Origin: Sulfurospirillum sp036802865 | Lineage (GTDB): Bacteria > Campylobacterota > Campylobacteria > Campylobacterales > Sulfurospirillaceae | Assembly: GCF_036802865.1 (NCBI RefSeq) | Contig: NZ_DAIRVK010000001.1 | Location: 806,001 to 870,000, forward strand | Direction of reading: 5' to 3' | DNA: 64,000 nucleotides | Shown: one piece after another, positions 1 through 8,988 of the stretch | Position numbering within the stretch: position 1 is the stretch's first letter | Layout of the letters: every line of letters begins with the position of its first letter | The notes under the pieces: generated by a model | The model's input: the letters and a program-made list of their open reading frames with translations, nothing else | Told to the model about the DNA's origin: nothing | Databases searched by the model: none | Position numbers and translations under genes: made by a program

Positions 1-447
1 TTTGAGTTTTACTCGGACAAAGCATTGGAGCTTTTTGGAAGCGCCTTGCCAACGTATCTTGAAGTGCGTAAACCGTACGATAAATTCCGTATGACCTCAC
101 CTCACAGCAGATGGAGTTTGCACTCACAATTCCAAAACTTAGAGTGGATGGAAGATGTGCATCCTGAACCTTACGTGTACATCAATCCTGATGATGCCGA
201 AGCGAAAATGGTCAAAGAGGGCGACACCGTAGCGGTCTTTAATAAACAAGGACTCTTAAGACTCAAAGCCAAACTCACGGACAATGTTCAAGCAGGTACG
301 GTTTTGATGTATGAGCAGTGGTATAACAACAACATTTATAACGTCAATGAGCTTGTCGATGACACCAGCTCTGACATGGGTGCGTTTAAGACAGGTGCGC
401 CTGGCGTTGCACTGCACGATACCTTTGTCAACTTTAGAAAACTATAA
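1..447 (+). CDS. Molybdopterin oxidoreductase catalytic subunit, C-terminal end (partial)
   Basis: Only the last 148 codons are inside the window; the frame is open from base 1 to a TAA at 445-447. The segment reads as the molybdopterin dinucleotide-binding domain that ends DMSO-reductase family enzymes (residues such as PEPYVYINPDDAE and KEGDTVAVFN are typical of that beta-barrel). The next gene is a four-cluster ferredoxin subunit, so this is the catalytic subunit of a periplasmic respiratory complex such as polysulfide, thiosulfate or tetrathionate reductase. Which substrate it uses cannot be told from this end. No stop or frameshift is seen in the visible part. Confidence 0.85.
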   Translation, partial: FEFYSDKALELFGSALPTYLEVRKPYDKFRMTSPHSRWSLHSQFQNLEWMEDVHPEPYVYINPDDAEAKMVKEGDTVAVFNKQGLLRLKAKLTDNVQAGTVLMYEQWYNNNIYNVNELVDDTSSDMGAFKTGAPGVALHDTFVNFRKL

Positions 448-459
448 CAGGAGATTGTG

Positions 460-1098
460 ATGCAAAAAGCTTTTTTAGTCGATGGCAGTATCTGTCTAGG
501 ATGTAATACGTGTGCAATGGCCTGTAAAAATCAGTATCATCAAGATAAAGGGATTTTGTGGCGAAAAGTGCGTGAGATCGGAGCGGAGGAGTATCATATG
601 GATAATAACAATATCTTACCTACCTTAGTTTCATATCAAAAAGCACCAAACGCACAGATGCCTATGGAGCGCTTTTATTTTTCACTGGCATGTAACCATT
701 GTGAAAATCCAGCGTGTGTGGCGATTTGTCCTGTGGGCGCGCATACGAAAGACCCTGAAACAGGCATTTGTAAACATGACCAAACCATCTGTATTGGGTG
801 TGGTGGTTGTGTGAAAGCGTGTCCGTTTGGCGCTTCAAAGTTCAATGAAAAGATGGGACAAGCCGAGAAATGCAGTATGTGTTGGGAGAGACAAGCCGAT
901 GGAAAAACAACGGCGTGTGTTCAGTCCTGCCCTGTAGGCGCAATCGCAATTATTGATCTTCACGATCCAAAGTATAAAGAGTATGCAAATGCTGCACCGA
1001 TTGGCATTGACTATGCGATCAACGCTGAGACGAAACCGACGACGCGGTTTATCCACCCTTCGATGCCAAAAGAGGTCTATAGACTTCCAAAAGGATAA
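460..1098 (+). CDS. Four-cluster [4Fe-4S] ferredoxin subunit (PsrB/PhsB/DmsB-like)
   Basis: A 212-residue electron-transfer subunit for the molybdoenzyme encoded just upstream. Cysteine motifs: CLGCNTCAMAC near residue 12, CNHCENPACVAICP near 72, CIGCGGCVKACP near 108, and CSMC with a following CVQSCP near 137-160, enough for four cubane clusters as in DmsB/PsrB. The start is taken as ATG at 460, not the GTG at 457, because AGGAG at 449-453 is then six bases away. It follows the catalytic subunit by 12 bases and is cotranscribed. There is no NrfD/PsrC-type membrane anchor directly after it, so the quinol contact must lie upstream of the window or elsewhere. Confidence 0.9.
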   Translation: MQKAFLVDGSICLGCNTCAMACKNQYHQDKGILWRKVREIGAEEYHMDNNNILPTLVSYQKAPNAQMPMERFYFSLACNHCENPACVAICPVGAHTKDPETGICKHDQTICIGCGGCVKACPFGASKFNEKMGQAEKCSMCWERQADGKTTACVQSCPVGAIAIIDLHDPKYKEYANAAPIGIDYAINAETKPTTRFIHPSMPKEVYRLPKG

Positions 1099-1102
1099 TC
1101 TC

Positions 1103-1465
1103 ATGAGAGCAACACTTCTTACTTTAGTGTTCGCTTGTAGTGTTGTGTTTTCTTACGCTTGGGGGAATCCTCCCCCGAGTACTTGTAGTTTTGGTGACCC
1201 TCTTTTTGAGGCATTGTCTCATCAAAACGTTACGCTTATAGAGCCTAAAAACTACGTAGTAGGCGAAGAAAACTTCGTTATAATACAGCTCGAAAAGCCT
1301 GAACTCCCCTCCGGCTATATGGTAAGTGTTTTTGTGGATACCCTAAAATCACCCAAGAGTGAGCCTGAAGTGCAAGGCTGGTACCCTAAAACGAGCATTA
1401 AGCCTTTGGTTGAGGGCATTTATGAGATGTCGGTTCGTGTGAACCTGATGTATAAAGGGAGCTGA
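1103..1465 (+). CDS. Small exported protein of the molybdoenzyme operon
   Basis: A 120-residue protein starting four bases after the ferredoxin stop, so part of the same operon. The N-terminus (MRATLLTLVFACSVVFSYA) is a clear Sec signal peptide, and the rest has a beta-rich look with a YtkA/FixH-like feel (GIYEMSVRVNLMYKG at the end), but I do not recognise the family with confidence. The frame is open 150 bases further upstream, inside the ferredoxin gene; ATG 1103 is chosen for the signal peptide. A periplasmic accessory or redox-partner role is inferred only from position. Confidence 0.75.
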   Translation: MRATLLTLVFACSVVFSYAWGNPPPSTCSFGDPLFEALSHQNVTLIEPKNYVVGEENFVIIQLEKPELPSGYMVSVFVDTLKSPKSEPEVQGWYPKTSIKPLVEGIYEMSVRVNLMYKGS

Positions 1466-1558
1466 GGCGGTATTTTGGTTGCAAGTCTTGCAAATACAAA
1501 GATTCGTTTTACTGCTAAGAAGCCAAAATGAATAAATGAGATTACCAAAACTTTTCTG

Positions 1559-1651
1559 CCTCGTTAGAGGCAAGCTTAGCGCCACAGCGGCGTAGCGTAG
1601 GTTTTTGGGCTTTGCCTAAAAAACGTGATAAAAGAGTTCTGTAAGAACTCT
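1559..1651 (+). promoter_or_regulatory. Hairpin-rich leader between the oxidoreductase operon and the regulator gene
   Basis: The 209-base gap holds a hairpin GCCTC-GTTA-GAGGC (1559-1572), a longer imperfect one around GTTTTTGGGC/GCCTAAAAAAC (1600-1625) followed by no clean T-run, and a perfect AGAGTTCT-GTA-AGAACTCT stem at 1633-1651, ten bases before the AAGGAG of the response regulator gene. One of them probably ends the upstream operon; the last, so close to the start, could be an operator or translational control element. Function is inferred. Confidence 0.45.
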
Positions 1652-1674
1652 GCTTTAAATAAGGAGCATCAAAC

Positions 1675-2367
1675 GTGGATAAACTTTTTTTGGAACGATT
1701 GAAGACGCTCACTATTCTCTATGTCGAAGATGAAGAGGGCATCCGTAAAAACATTGCCGCATCGCTTCGCTACTATACCAAAGAAGTCATCGAAGCGGAG
1801 AACGGCAAAATTGCTTTAGAACTTTATAAAACTGAAAATCCAGACATTGTGATTACCGATATTTTAATGCCTGTTATGAACGGTGTGGATCTTGTAAGAG
1901 AGATTCGTAAAACCGATGAAATGACACCGCTTGTTATCATCTCTGCGCATACCGATAGAGAGTATTTGCTCAAAGTGGTTGATCTGCATTTAGAGCAGTA
2001 CATCATCAAGCCTGTTACGCTCAATGGGTTACTAGAAGCGCTCTCTCGCTGCTTAAAGCGCATCGTTCAAACGCATACCATTGTGTATGAACTTCCATGT
2101 GGCTACTTGTATGATGTTGACCATAAGCATTTAACCTATGAGGGTGAGATCATTCATCTCAATAAAAAAGAATCGGGATTTTTAGAGTTACTGCTTCATA
2201 ATAAACAACGTATTGTCACCTATGCTGAACTCCAAGCCCATGTATGGCAAGATGATGTGATGACCGATAGTGCGCTTCGCTCCTTGGTGCGAAATTTGCG
2301 CAAGAAGTTGCCGAAAGATTTTATTACCAATTTATCGGGAGTGGGGTATCGATTTGAGATGTGCTAG
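1675..2367 (+). CDS. OmpR/PhoB-type response regulator
   Basis: A 230-residue two-component regulator. Receiver domain at 10-125 with acidic pocket EDEEG, phospho-acceptor Asp in VITDILMP (about residue 61) and conserved Lys in YIIKP; a Trans_reg_C winged-helix DNA-binding domain follows (about 140-228, ending in SGVGYRFEM). The start is GTG at 1675, eight bases after AAGGAG. The following solute-binding-protein gene begins inside its 3' end. With the kinase at 4017 it forms a complete system, and its position next to the molybdoenzyme operon suggests it controls that operon. Confidence 0.9.
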   Translation: MDKLFLERLKTLTILYVEDEEGIRKNIAASLRYYTKEVIEAENGKIALELYKTENPDIVITDILMPVMNGVDLVREIRKTDEMTPLVIISAHTDREYLLKVVDLHLEQYIIKPVTLNGLLEALSRCLKRIVQTHTIVYELPCGYLYDVDHKHLTYEGEIIHLNKKESGFLELLLHNKQRIVTYAELQAHVWQDDVMTDSALRSLVRNLRKKLPKDFITNLSGVGYRFEMC

Positions 2368-4024
2368 ATTCTCTCTTTTGCTGTTGTTTTTTGTGAGCAT
2401 TGGATGTGCGCAAGAATGGAAAAATCCCTTTTATTACCGCAGTGATGACACCGCATCTATCCTCATTAACGAACGTGTTTCTGGCTCTCACATCAAAGTT
2501 TTTTTACCCACTATGCCCTATCTGTATGTCTCCAAATTGGTGAATGGCACACTGGTACGCTCCAGTGGAAATCGTCAAGGCTGGGAGTATATGATGGCAA
2601 CATCGTATACAAAAATAGATGATCTCACTTATGAATTTTCCTTACGTAAAGGTGTACTCTTTCAAGATGGAACACCCTTTAATGCGGATTCTGTGGTAGA
2701 AAATTTTACCTATTTTATGCAAGATCCTGTTGTTTATTCAGACATTCATAAACGACTCAAGGGCGTAACCAAAGTCGATGCACATACCATTCGTATTCAT
2801 TTGCACAAGCCTTATGGGCTTCTTTTTAGCGACCTTACCTCCATCAATCTTTATACATCTGCTTATCTTAAGCGCTATGGTTGGAGCACGAAAGAGGGTT
2901 CTACATGTAACAGTATGCAAGGTCCAGGTCCTTATGGACTTGGACCTTACATACTAAAAGAAGGCTATGCGACGGGACGGGTTCAAACGCCTATTTTAGA
3001 GCTTAAAGCCAATCCAAACTATTATGAAGTGGGATTGCCGTACATTGAAAACATTACCATTTATACAGAGCTTACATCAAAACAATCGGTCAGTATGACA
3101 TTGGAAGAGGAGCGTTTAGATATAACGCCCATCCCTTTCAATAAAAAAGTTGAAACCGTACTTTCAAAGTATGCAAGGCTCTATACTAAGCCTTCAACGC
3201 ACAGTATTTCGATCTACTTTAACCTACTAAAGCCAAATAGTAAACTCAAAGATCAAAACATTCGTATAGCGTTAAACAAGGCACTCAACCAAGCCAATCT
3301 GCTCAATTTTGTCTATAAAAAAGAGGGTGAACTAGCACCTACAGAAGCTTCGGTGAATTATCGCTCCGTCAAACGAGCAACCAAGTATCTTCCGACATGG
3401 GGAGAGAGCACTCGTGAAAATCCTGAAGAAGAGAGAAAACTCAAAAAGATTTTGAATGGGTTGGAGCTGGATGTCATTACGATGGATCGCTTTATGTTTT
3501 TGTGGAGAGGTATTGAGCATCAGCTTAAAACATACGGCGTAACGCTTCGCTATACGACCACGCCCAATGAAAAAGAGATTTACGAGCAACTTTTAACCAA
3601 CAGAGCATCGCCTAAAACATGGGACATCTTAACGTGGGGCAATGATGACTGGAGTAGTAACAACCCTTGGACAGCCTTTTTTGCATATCGTATCTCTGAT
3701 AAATGGTCGGCCATTGATAAAGACGATGTGATGCAAGAGTACATTGAGCGTTTCTTTGATGTCGAGTTTCAAAGTGAGGCGTTTGATGAGGTGGTTTCAA
3801 AAATCGTTAAAAGAGCCTATGAAAAGGCATATATGCTGTTTGTACCATCTCCAAACATCGTTTTAGCGGTCAATAAAGAGGTGCGCTATGAGCCTTCATC
3901 GGTTTTGATGATGCCTTTATGGAAGGCAAAGCTGACGAAGTACCATTGGTCGATTCGCAATAACGCACAGTATCCTAAAGAGCGTGAAGCACCGATGCTT
4001 CCATTAAGGTTTGATTATGATTAA
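2354..4024 (+). CDS. Extracytoplasmic solute-binding protein, family 5 (peptide/nickel type)
   Basis: About 556 residues with the SBP_bac_5 fold: signal sequence FSLLLLFFVSIGCAQ, then the family motifs around YEFSLRKGVLFQDGTPFNA and YTSAYLKRYG, and a C-terminal lobe with WGNDDWSSNNPW. Start chosen at TTG 2354, inside the response-regulator gene, seven bases after GGGG; the open frame extends further but upstream of this there is no signal peptide. No permease or ATPase genes accompany it; instead it sits between a regulator and a kinase and overlaps the kinase gene. I infer that it is a periplasmic ligand sensor for the kinase rather than a transporter part. Confidence 0.82.
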   Translation: MRCARFSLLLLFFVSIGCAQEWKNPFYYRSDDTASILINERVSGSHIKVFLPTMPYLYVSKLVNGTLVRSSGNRQGWEYMMATSYTKIDDLTYEFSLRKGVLFQDGTPFNADSVVENFTYFMQDPVVYSDIHKRLKGVTKVDAHTIRIHLHKPYGLLFSDLTSINLYTSAYLKRYGWSTKEGSTCNSMQGPGPYGLGPYILKEGYATGRVQTPILELKANPNYYEVGLPYIENITIYTELTSKQSVSMTLEEERLDITPIPFNKKVETVLSKYARLYTKPSTHSISIYFNLLKPNSKLKDQNIRIALNKALNQANLLNFVYKKEGELAPTEASVNYRSVKRATKYLPTWGESTRENPEEERKLKKILNGLELDVITMDRFMFLWRGIEHQLKTYGVTLRYTTTPNEKEIYEQLLTNRASPKTWDILTWGNDDWSSNNPWTAFFAYRISDKWSAIDKDDVMQEYIERFFDVEFQSEAFDEVVSKIVKRAYEKAYMLFVPSPNIVLAVNKEVRYEPSSVLMMPLWKAKLTKYHWSIRNNAQYPKEREAPMLPLRFDYD

Positions 4025-5681
4025 GTATCTTTCCATGCGGTATAAATTTTTTCTGATGGCGTCTTTGGGTATTTGTGCGATTGTCACGCTCTCTTTTTTG
4101 GCGTTTGACATTACTAACAAAGGTGTTGTCAATGTCAACAATGTATTTGAAGGCTCTAAGCGGGTGCAAACCATTCAGCAGAGCTACATTTTGCCACTCT
4201 TTAAACTCAGGGAACAATCGCTTTCCCTCATTATGGCGCCCAACGAAGACTTGCGTAAGGATATTCTTAACAAAATCAATGAGATGCACACTCAAATGGA
4301 AGAGCCTTTTAGCAAGCTTCCTTCTACGGTGTATTACCAATGGAAAAATTATGTAGCGCTCATCTTAGCCAATCAAGTCTATCTCAAAGATGACTTTGAA
4401 GAGGGGGCGTTTATCAATGCCAATACGGTTGAGCGTGACCAGTTTTACGCACTCATGGATTCGCTTGAAGTGTTACAGCAAAACGAGTTGACCCATTCGT
4501 CAGAAACGTATGCGAAAGCCAATAAAGAAGCGGTTAATTCGCGCTATTTTATCGCGGTTTGGTTGATTATTATCGTTCTTTTAACATTTTTGGTGGGCTT
4601 TTTTATTGCAAAAAATATTGTAGATTCTATTTTACTTGTACGTCGAGGGCTTAGAGAGTTTTTCGATTACTTGAAGTCACCTTCAACAGAAGAGGCTACA
4701 CGCATTCACATCCCCCTTGCCAATAAAGACGAACTAGGCGATATGGCACGACAAATCAACCAAAATATTGAGATCATTCAATCTAACTTAGAGCAAGATA
4801 GCAAACTCATCGAAGATGCGACCAATGTTGTGGAAGACCTAAAACTAGGCAATCTTAATCGTAGACTTGTCGCATCTGGAAACTCTGACCAACTCAATTT
4901 GCTTAAAGCCGTAATGAATGAAATGCTCGACAACCTAGAGCTTCGCATTCAGCAAGAGATCGATGAGCGCACACGCCAAGAACAGCTCTTGATCCAACAG
5001 AGCAAACTCGCCGCCATGGGTAATATGATCGGCAATATCGCCCATCAATGGAGACAGCCTTTAGGTGAAATCAATGCCCTTTTGATGATCATTCAAGTAA
5101 GACAGCATTTTGATGACTTTAATGAAGCGTTTCTAACGGAGAAGATCGAGGAGTGTAACCGCATCACCGCGTATATGTCCAACACCATCAGCGACTTTCA
5201 AAACTTTTTCAAGCCTTCCAAAGATAAAGAGATTTTTGAGATCAACAATGCGTGTGAGCGGGCAAGCTCCATCATTCAAGCCTCTCTTCGCTACCATTCT
5301 ATTGAGTTTTCGTTTAATTCGGCAGATGAGATCAAAGTCCTTGGCTACCCCAATGAGTTTGCTCAAGCGCTTTTGAACATTCTCTCAAATGCCAAAGATG
5401 TATTGACGGATCGCAATATTGAAAATCCTTTTATTCGTATGAGTGTCAAAAATGGTGAAAAATACACGCTCATCAAGATTGAGGATAATGGTGGTGGCAT
5501 TGCACAGGAGTATATAGAGCGCATTTTTGAGCCTTACTTTACAACAAAACACGCTAAACAAGGCACAGGCATTGGGCTTTATATGACGAAGATGATTATA
5601 GAAAATAATATGAATGGCATTGTCACTGTTAAAAATACCGGAGAAGGTGCGCTCTTTACGATTAAAATTAAACACCATTAG
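4017..5681 (+). CDS. Membrane sensor histidine kinase
   Basis: A 554-residue kinase. TM1 at about 10-30, a periplasmic helical region to 178, TM2 at 180-200, a HAMP-like linker, a coiled coil, then dimerisation box GNIAHQWRQPLGEIN with phospho-acceptor His about 343 (the HQWRQPL type common in Campylobacterota), N-box LLNILSNAKDVL, and G-boxes EDNGGGI and GTGIGLYMTK. ATG 4017 overlaps the stop of the binding-protein gene by eight bases, so translation is coupled. The overlapping regulator, binding protein and kinase genes suggest one sensing unit. Confidence 0.92.
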   Translation: MIKYLSMRYKFFLMASLGICAIVTLSFLAFDITNKGVVNVNNVFEGSKRVQTIQQSYILPLFKLREQSLSLIMAPNEDLRKDILNKINEMHTQMEEPFSKLPSTVYYQWKNYVALILANQVYLKDDFEEGAFINANTVERDQFYALMDSLEVLQQNELTHSSETYAKANKEAVNSRYFIAVWLIIIVLLTFLVGFFIAKNIVDSILLVRRGLREFFDYLKSPSTEEATRIHIPLANKDELGDMARQINQNIEIIQSNLEQDSKLIEDATNVVEDLKLGNLNRRLVASGNSDQLNLLKAVMNEMLDNLELRIQQEIDERTRQEQLLIQQSKLAAMGNMIGNIAHQWRQPLGEINALLMIIQVRQHFDDFNEAFLTEKIEECNRITAYMSNTISDFQNFFKPSKDKEIFEINNACERASSIIQASLRYHSIEFSFNSADEIKVLGYPNEFAQALLNILSNAKDVLTDRNIENPFIRMSVKNGEKYTLIKIEDNGGGIAQEYIERIFEPYFTTKHAKQGTGIGLYMTKMIIENNMNGIVTVKNTGEGALFTIKIKHH

Positions 5682-5775
5682 CTTAAAGAATAAAATTAGA
5701 TTTATTATTTCATGCCTCCACATTTTTTTGCCACTTTATTTCACTACTATTTCCTAAAATTAAAAAGGAGAGTAG

Positions 5776-6066
5776 ATGAAAATCATCACAAAATCACTTA
5801 TTATTGCCACCTCATTGGCGATCAGCGCACAAGCAACACCACTTTATACCAAGTGTGTTGCCTGTCATGGAACTTCAGGTGAAAAAGCCGCTTTAAACAA
5901 AAGTTTGATCATCAAAGATATGCCTAAGGCAGATTTTATTGCAGCGATGAAAGGCTATAAAGATGGCTCATACGGTAAAGATCAAAAAGCCCTTATGAAA
6001 GCACAAGTCACCACGCTTAGTGATGCACAGATTGAAGAGCTTGCCTCTTTTATCGTTAAGAAGTAG
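5776..6066 (+). CDS. Small monoheme cytochrome c (c553 type)
   Basis: A 96-residue periplasmic cytochrome with signal peptide ending near AISAQA and one heme site, CVACH at about residue 27. The distal methionine could be M52 in KDMPKADF or M59 in AAMKGY. It has a good AAGGAG and sits nine bases before the Rieske gene, so it probably belongs to the bc1 operon and carries electrons from cytochrome c1 to a terminal reductase or oxidase. Confidence 0.9.
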   Translation: MKIITKSLIIATSLAISAQATPLYTKCVACHGTSGEKAALNKSLIIKDMPKADFIAAMKGYKDGSYGKDQKALMKAQVTTLSDAQIEELASFIVKK

Positions 6067-6074
6067 GCTTTTAT

Positions 6075-6581
6075 ATGGAAACCTGTCAAAAAAGGCGTGA
6101 TTTTATTGGCATGGCACTCACAGGCGTTACGGCTGTGGGTGGTGTCTGTGCGCTTGGTGCAATGAAAAAGAGTTGGGATCCACTCCCAAGTGTCCAATCG
6201 GCTGGCTTTGTAACGGTGGATGTCTCAACCATACAAGAGGGCGAAGCGCGTAGTTTTCAATGGCGAGGAAAGCCTATATTTGTGTTACGTAAAAGTGCCG
6301 ACACTGCAAAAAATGCGAAACGCGATGTGGTCATTGGCGAAAAAGTCTTTACACTTGTCATCGGACTGTGTACGCACCTTGGCTGCATTCCATCGTATGA
6401 TGCGAAACAAAAAAGCTTTATCTGCGCCTGTCATGGCGGTGTGTTTGATGCAAGCGGTATCAACACCTTTGGTCCACCTCCTCGTCCTCTTGATATTCCT
6501 CCCTTTAAAATTGCAGGCGAGTCTTTGGTCCTCGGTGAAGAAGGCGAAGAGTACAAAAAATTAATCGCAAAAAAAGCGTAG
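6075..6581 (+). CDS. petA: Rieske iron-sulfur subunit of the cytochrome bc1 complex
   Basis: 168 residues. A Tat-like N-terminus (KRRDFIG followed by a hydrophobic stretch) anchors it in the membrane. The Rieske motifs are complete: CTHLGC (Cys99, His101, Cys104) and CACHGG (Cys117, Cys119, His120), giving two Cys and two His cluster ligands plus the usual disulfide pair; the common Pro of CPCHG is Ala here. First of three contiguous genes for quinol:cytochrome c oxidoreductase. Confidence 0.95.
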   Translation: METCQKRRDFIGMALTGVTAVGGVCALGAMKKSWDPLPSVQSAGFVTVDVSTIQEGEARSFQWRGKPIFVLRKSADTAKNAKRDVVIGEKVFTLVIGLCTHLGCIPSYDAKQKSFICACHGGVFDASGINTFGPPPRPLDIPPFKIAGESLVLGEEGEEYKKLIAKKA

Positions 6582-6590
6582 GAGTAAGGC

Positions 6591-7841
6591 ATGGCTGAAA
6601 TTCGAAAAAGCGAAGGCTTGATAGACTGGCTCGACCAACGTCTAGCGGTGAAAGCGTTTATGCGTGTGATGATGACCGAATACTGGATACCTAAAAACAT
6701 CAATTTCCTTTGGGCAATGGGTGTGGTTTTAGTGGTGCTTTTTGGTGTGCTATTGGTAACGGGGCTCTTGTTATTGATGTACTATAAACCCGACATTAAC
6801 TTAGCGTTTGACAGTGTCAATTACACCATTATGCAAGAAGTAGAGTATGGCTGGTTGTGGCGTCATATGCACGGTGTTGCAGCGTCTGCGACGTTTCTCA
6901 TTATATACATTCACCTTTTTACGGGCATTTATTATGGCTCTTATAAAAAAGGTAGAGAGATGATCTGGATAACGGGTATGGTGCTTTTCATCGCTTTCTC
7001 CGCAGAAGCATTTAGCGGTTATATGCTTCCATGGGGTCAGATGAGTTACTGGGCAGCGCAGGTTATTACCAATCTCTTTAGTGGTATTCCTGTCATTGGT
7101 GATGATGTGGTTATTTGGATCCGTGGTGATTACGTGGTTGCGGATGCTACTTTAACACGTTTCTTCATGCTTCATGTGGTGCTTTTACCCTTAGTCATTA
7201 TAGTAGTGATTGCGGTGCATTTTTATTCGCTTCGTTTTCCACACGTCAATAATCAAGACTCCGAAGAGCTTAACTTTGATGTAGAAGCGAAAAAGTTTTT
7301 AGAAGGACGCAAAAAAGAGTCTAAAGTGGTACCTTTCTGGCCTGTGTTCCTCTCCAAAGATTTCTTTGTTGTAGGTGCCTTTATGACATTTTTCTTTGTC
7401 CTTTGCTGTTATCACTTTGATTTTGCGATGGACCCGATCAATTTTGAGCCTGCAAATTCGATGAAGACGCCTGCACATATCTACCCTGAGTGGTATTTCT
7501 TGTGGAATTATGAAGTGCTTCGTGGTTTCTTTTTTGACATTGCAGGCATTGCCGCGATGGATATTGGCTTGATCGCATTTGTGATTGCTAACATTGTTTT
7601 CATGGTCTTACCATTCTTGGATCGCAATACGATGAATACAGCACCTGCTCACAAACGTCCTTTGTTTAAGTATTGGTTCTGGATCTTGGTTGTCGACATG
7701 ATCGTCCTTACGGTCTATGGCAAACTGCCTCCAACAGGGGTGAATGCGTGGGTAGGCTTCTTTGCAGCCATTATCTTTTTAGGGCTTTTCATTGCCCTAC
7801 CGTTCATCACCAAACATGAAGCAAAAGGAGAGGTGCAATGA
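6591..7841 (+). CDS. petB: Cytochrome b subunit of the bc1 complex
   Basis: 416 residues in a single chain containing both the heme-binding N-terminal half and the C-terminal half. Heme ligands are visible as RHMHGVAASATF with IYIHLF, and FFMLHVV with AVHFYSLR. The Qo-site signature is PEWY (within IYPEWYFLWNYEVLRG). About eight membrane helices. Overlaps the next gene by four bases (ATGA), so translation is coupled. Confidence 0.96.
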   Translation: MAEIRKSEGLIDWLDQRLAVKAFMRVMMTEYWIPKNINFLWAMGVVLVVLFGVLLVTGLLLLMYYKPDINLAFDSVNYTIMQEVEYGWLWRHMHGVAASATFLIIYIHLFTGIYYGSYKKGREMIWITGMVLFIAFSAEAFSGYMLPWGQMSYWAAQVITNLFSGIPVIGDDVVIWIRGDYVVADATLTRFFMLHVVLLPLVIIVVIAVHFYSLRFPHVNNQDSEELNFDVEAKKFLEGRKKESKVVPFWPVFLSKDFFVVGAFMTFFFVLCCYHFDFAMDPINFEPANSMKTPAHIYPEWYFLWNYEVLRGFFFDIAGIAAMDIGLIAFVIANIVFMVLPFLDRNTMNTAPAHKRPLFKYWFWILVVDMIVLTVYGKLPPTGVNAWVGFFAAIIFLGLFIALPFITKHEAKGEVQ

Positions 7842-8692
7842 GAGAGCTTAAAATTTTAGCCATTGTGATTTTTTTTACGGCATTGACGTATTGGGGTGTT
7901 GAGCCCTATGCGCATTCGCAAATGCACCCACACGTTGCACCAGCAGATTTTAGTTTTAAAGATATACAACCCTTGGCGCTTAATGGAAACAGTGAAAATG
8001 GTAAAACCTTGGTTGAAGCGAATTGCATTGCATGCCATAGTATTAAAAGTTTAGGCTTTGAAGCACCGATGAGCAATGACGATGCGGCAAGTGCGTACGG
8101 CGTTGTTCCACCAGACTTAAGCCATGCGGGAGTTATTTACGATAACAACTACCTTTCTGGCTTTTTAAAAGACCCTGTAAGTGCGACCAAACTTTCGCAT
8201 AAATTTGGTGATGCCAAGCCCTATGCAATGCCAAGTTACAGTTTTTTAAGTAATCAAGAGGTTGCTGATATCGTGGCATATCTTAAAAACATTGTCGCCA
8301 CAAAACCTACTGATAAAATGGTCTTTGAAGAGGCGTGTGGCAGATGTCATAGTATGAAATACGATGGCACAAAAGCACAGACATCAAGCGTGTTTATGAA
8401 AAACTACTTAGGCGCTGAAGCACCTGATGTGTCGATGATGATTCGCTCCAAAAAAGCGGAATATCTCACAACATTCATTAATGAACCGCTGAAAATGGTT
8501 GAAGGCATTGCAATGCCTCGTGTAGGGCTTACAGAAGCATCTCAAGCACAAGTGATCGCATATATGGAACATGTCGGTGATCGCAAAAAGGCTGAACGTG
8601 AAGATCTAGGTCTTAATCTCATTGGATTTATGGCTATTTTTACCCTAATAGCGTATATGTGGAAAGTTCGAATTTGGAAAGAGGTGGCGTAA
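7838..8692 (+). CDS. petC: Diheme cytochrome c1-type subunit of the bc1 complex
   Basis: 284 residues with an N-terminal signal/anchor, two heme motifs, CIACH (about 64-68) and CGRCH (about 167-171), and a C-terminal membrane helix (LIGFMAIFTLIAYMW). A two-domain, two-heme subunit replaces classic cytochrome c1 in Campylobacterota, consistent with the rest of the window. Last gene of the operon; a hairpin with T-run overlaps its stop. Confidence 0.95.
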   Translation: MRELKILAIVIFFTALTYWGVEPYAHSQMHPHVAPADFSFKDIQPLALNGNSENGKTLVEANCIACHSIKSLGFEAPMSNDDAASAYGVVPPDLSHAGVIYDNNYLSGFLKDPVSATKLSHKFGDAKPYAMPSYSFLSNQEVADIVAYLKNIVATKPTDKMVFEEACGRCHSMKYDGTKAQTSSVFMKNYLGAEAPDVSMMIRSKKAEYLTTFINEPLKMVEGIAMPRVGLTEASQAQVIAYMEHVGDRKKAEREDLGLNLIGFMAIFTLIAYMWKVRIWKEVA

Positions 8693-8705
8693 GCCGCCTC
8701 TTTTA
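8681..8705 (+). terminator. Intrinsic terminator of the bc1 operon
   Basis: GAGGTGGC / GCCGCCTC stem (one G-U type pair) with GTAA loop, overlapping the petC stop codon and followed by TTTTAT. Confidence 0.85.
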
Positions 8706-8819
8706 TACGTCTATTACCTCTCTTTATATTCTTTATATTCTTTATTTCTCCTATTTTTTTCGTCAAAAAAACGCTTTTATTCTTCGATTATTTTGCTCTT
8801 TTTTTTATTTAAAATTTTC

Positions 8820-8929
8820 TTGAAGCTTCAAATTAATTGTCTTATTAACGGGTATATTCAAGAATAAGGCAGATGGGTTTATGCATCTGTCATGATGTGT
8901 TTAGCTGAGCGATCGACACATCATTTTTT
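8820..8929 (+). promoter_or_regulatory. Structured leader with three hairpins and a T-run before the porin gene
   Basis: Downstream of a 12-base palindrome TTGAAGCTTCAA (8820-8831) lie, in order, CTTATT...AATAAG (8841-8868), CAGATG...CATCTG (8870-8889) and a perfect nine-base stem ATGATGTGT...ACACATCAT (8892-8924) running into six Ts. Three stems ending in a terminator-like structure, 60 bases before the porin start, look like a riboswitch/attenuator or a small RNA gene. I do not recognise the class. Confidence 0.5.
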
Positions 8930-8988
8930 GGCATAAATTAACGTCAAAAACATTTTATATAAAGTGTTTTACTACGAAGGAGAAACGT

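Noticed and set aside
953..1102. Upstream extension of the small exported protein to 170 residues
   Set aside because: It would run in a second frame through the conserved ferredoxin gene and place the signal peptide internally.
8839..8929. A c-di-GMP or cobalamin riboswitch before the porin
   Set aside because: None of the conserved core sequences of these classes was seen; kept only as an unclassified structured leader.
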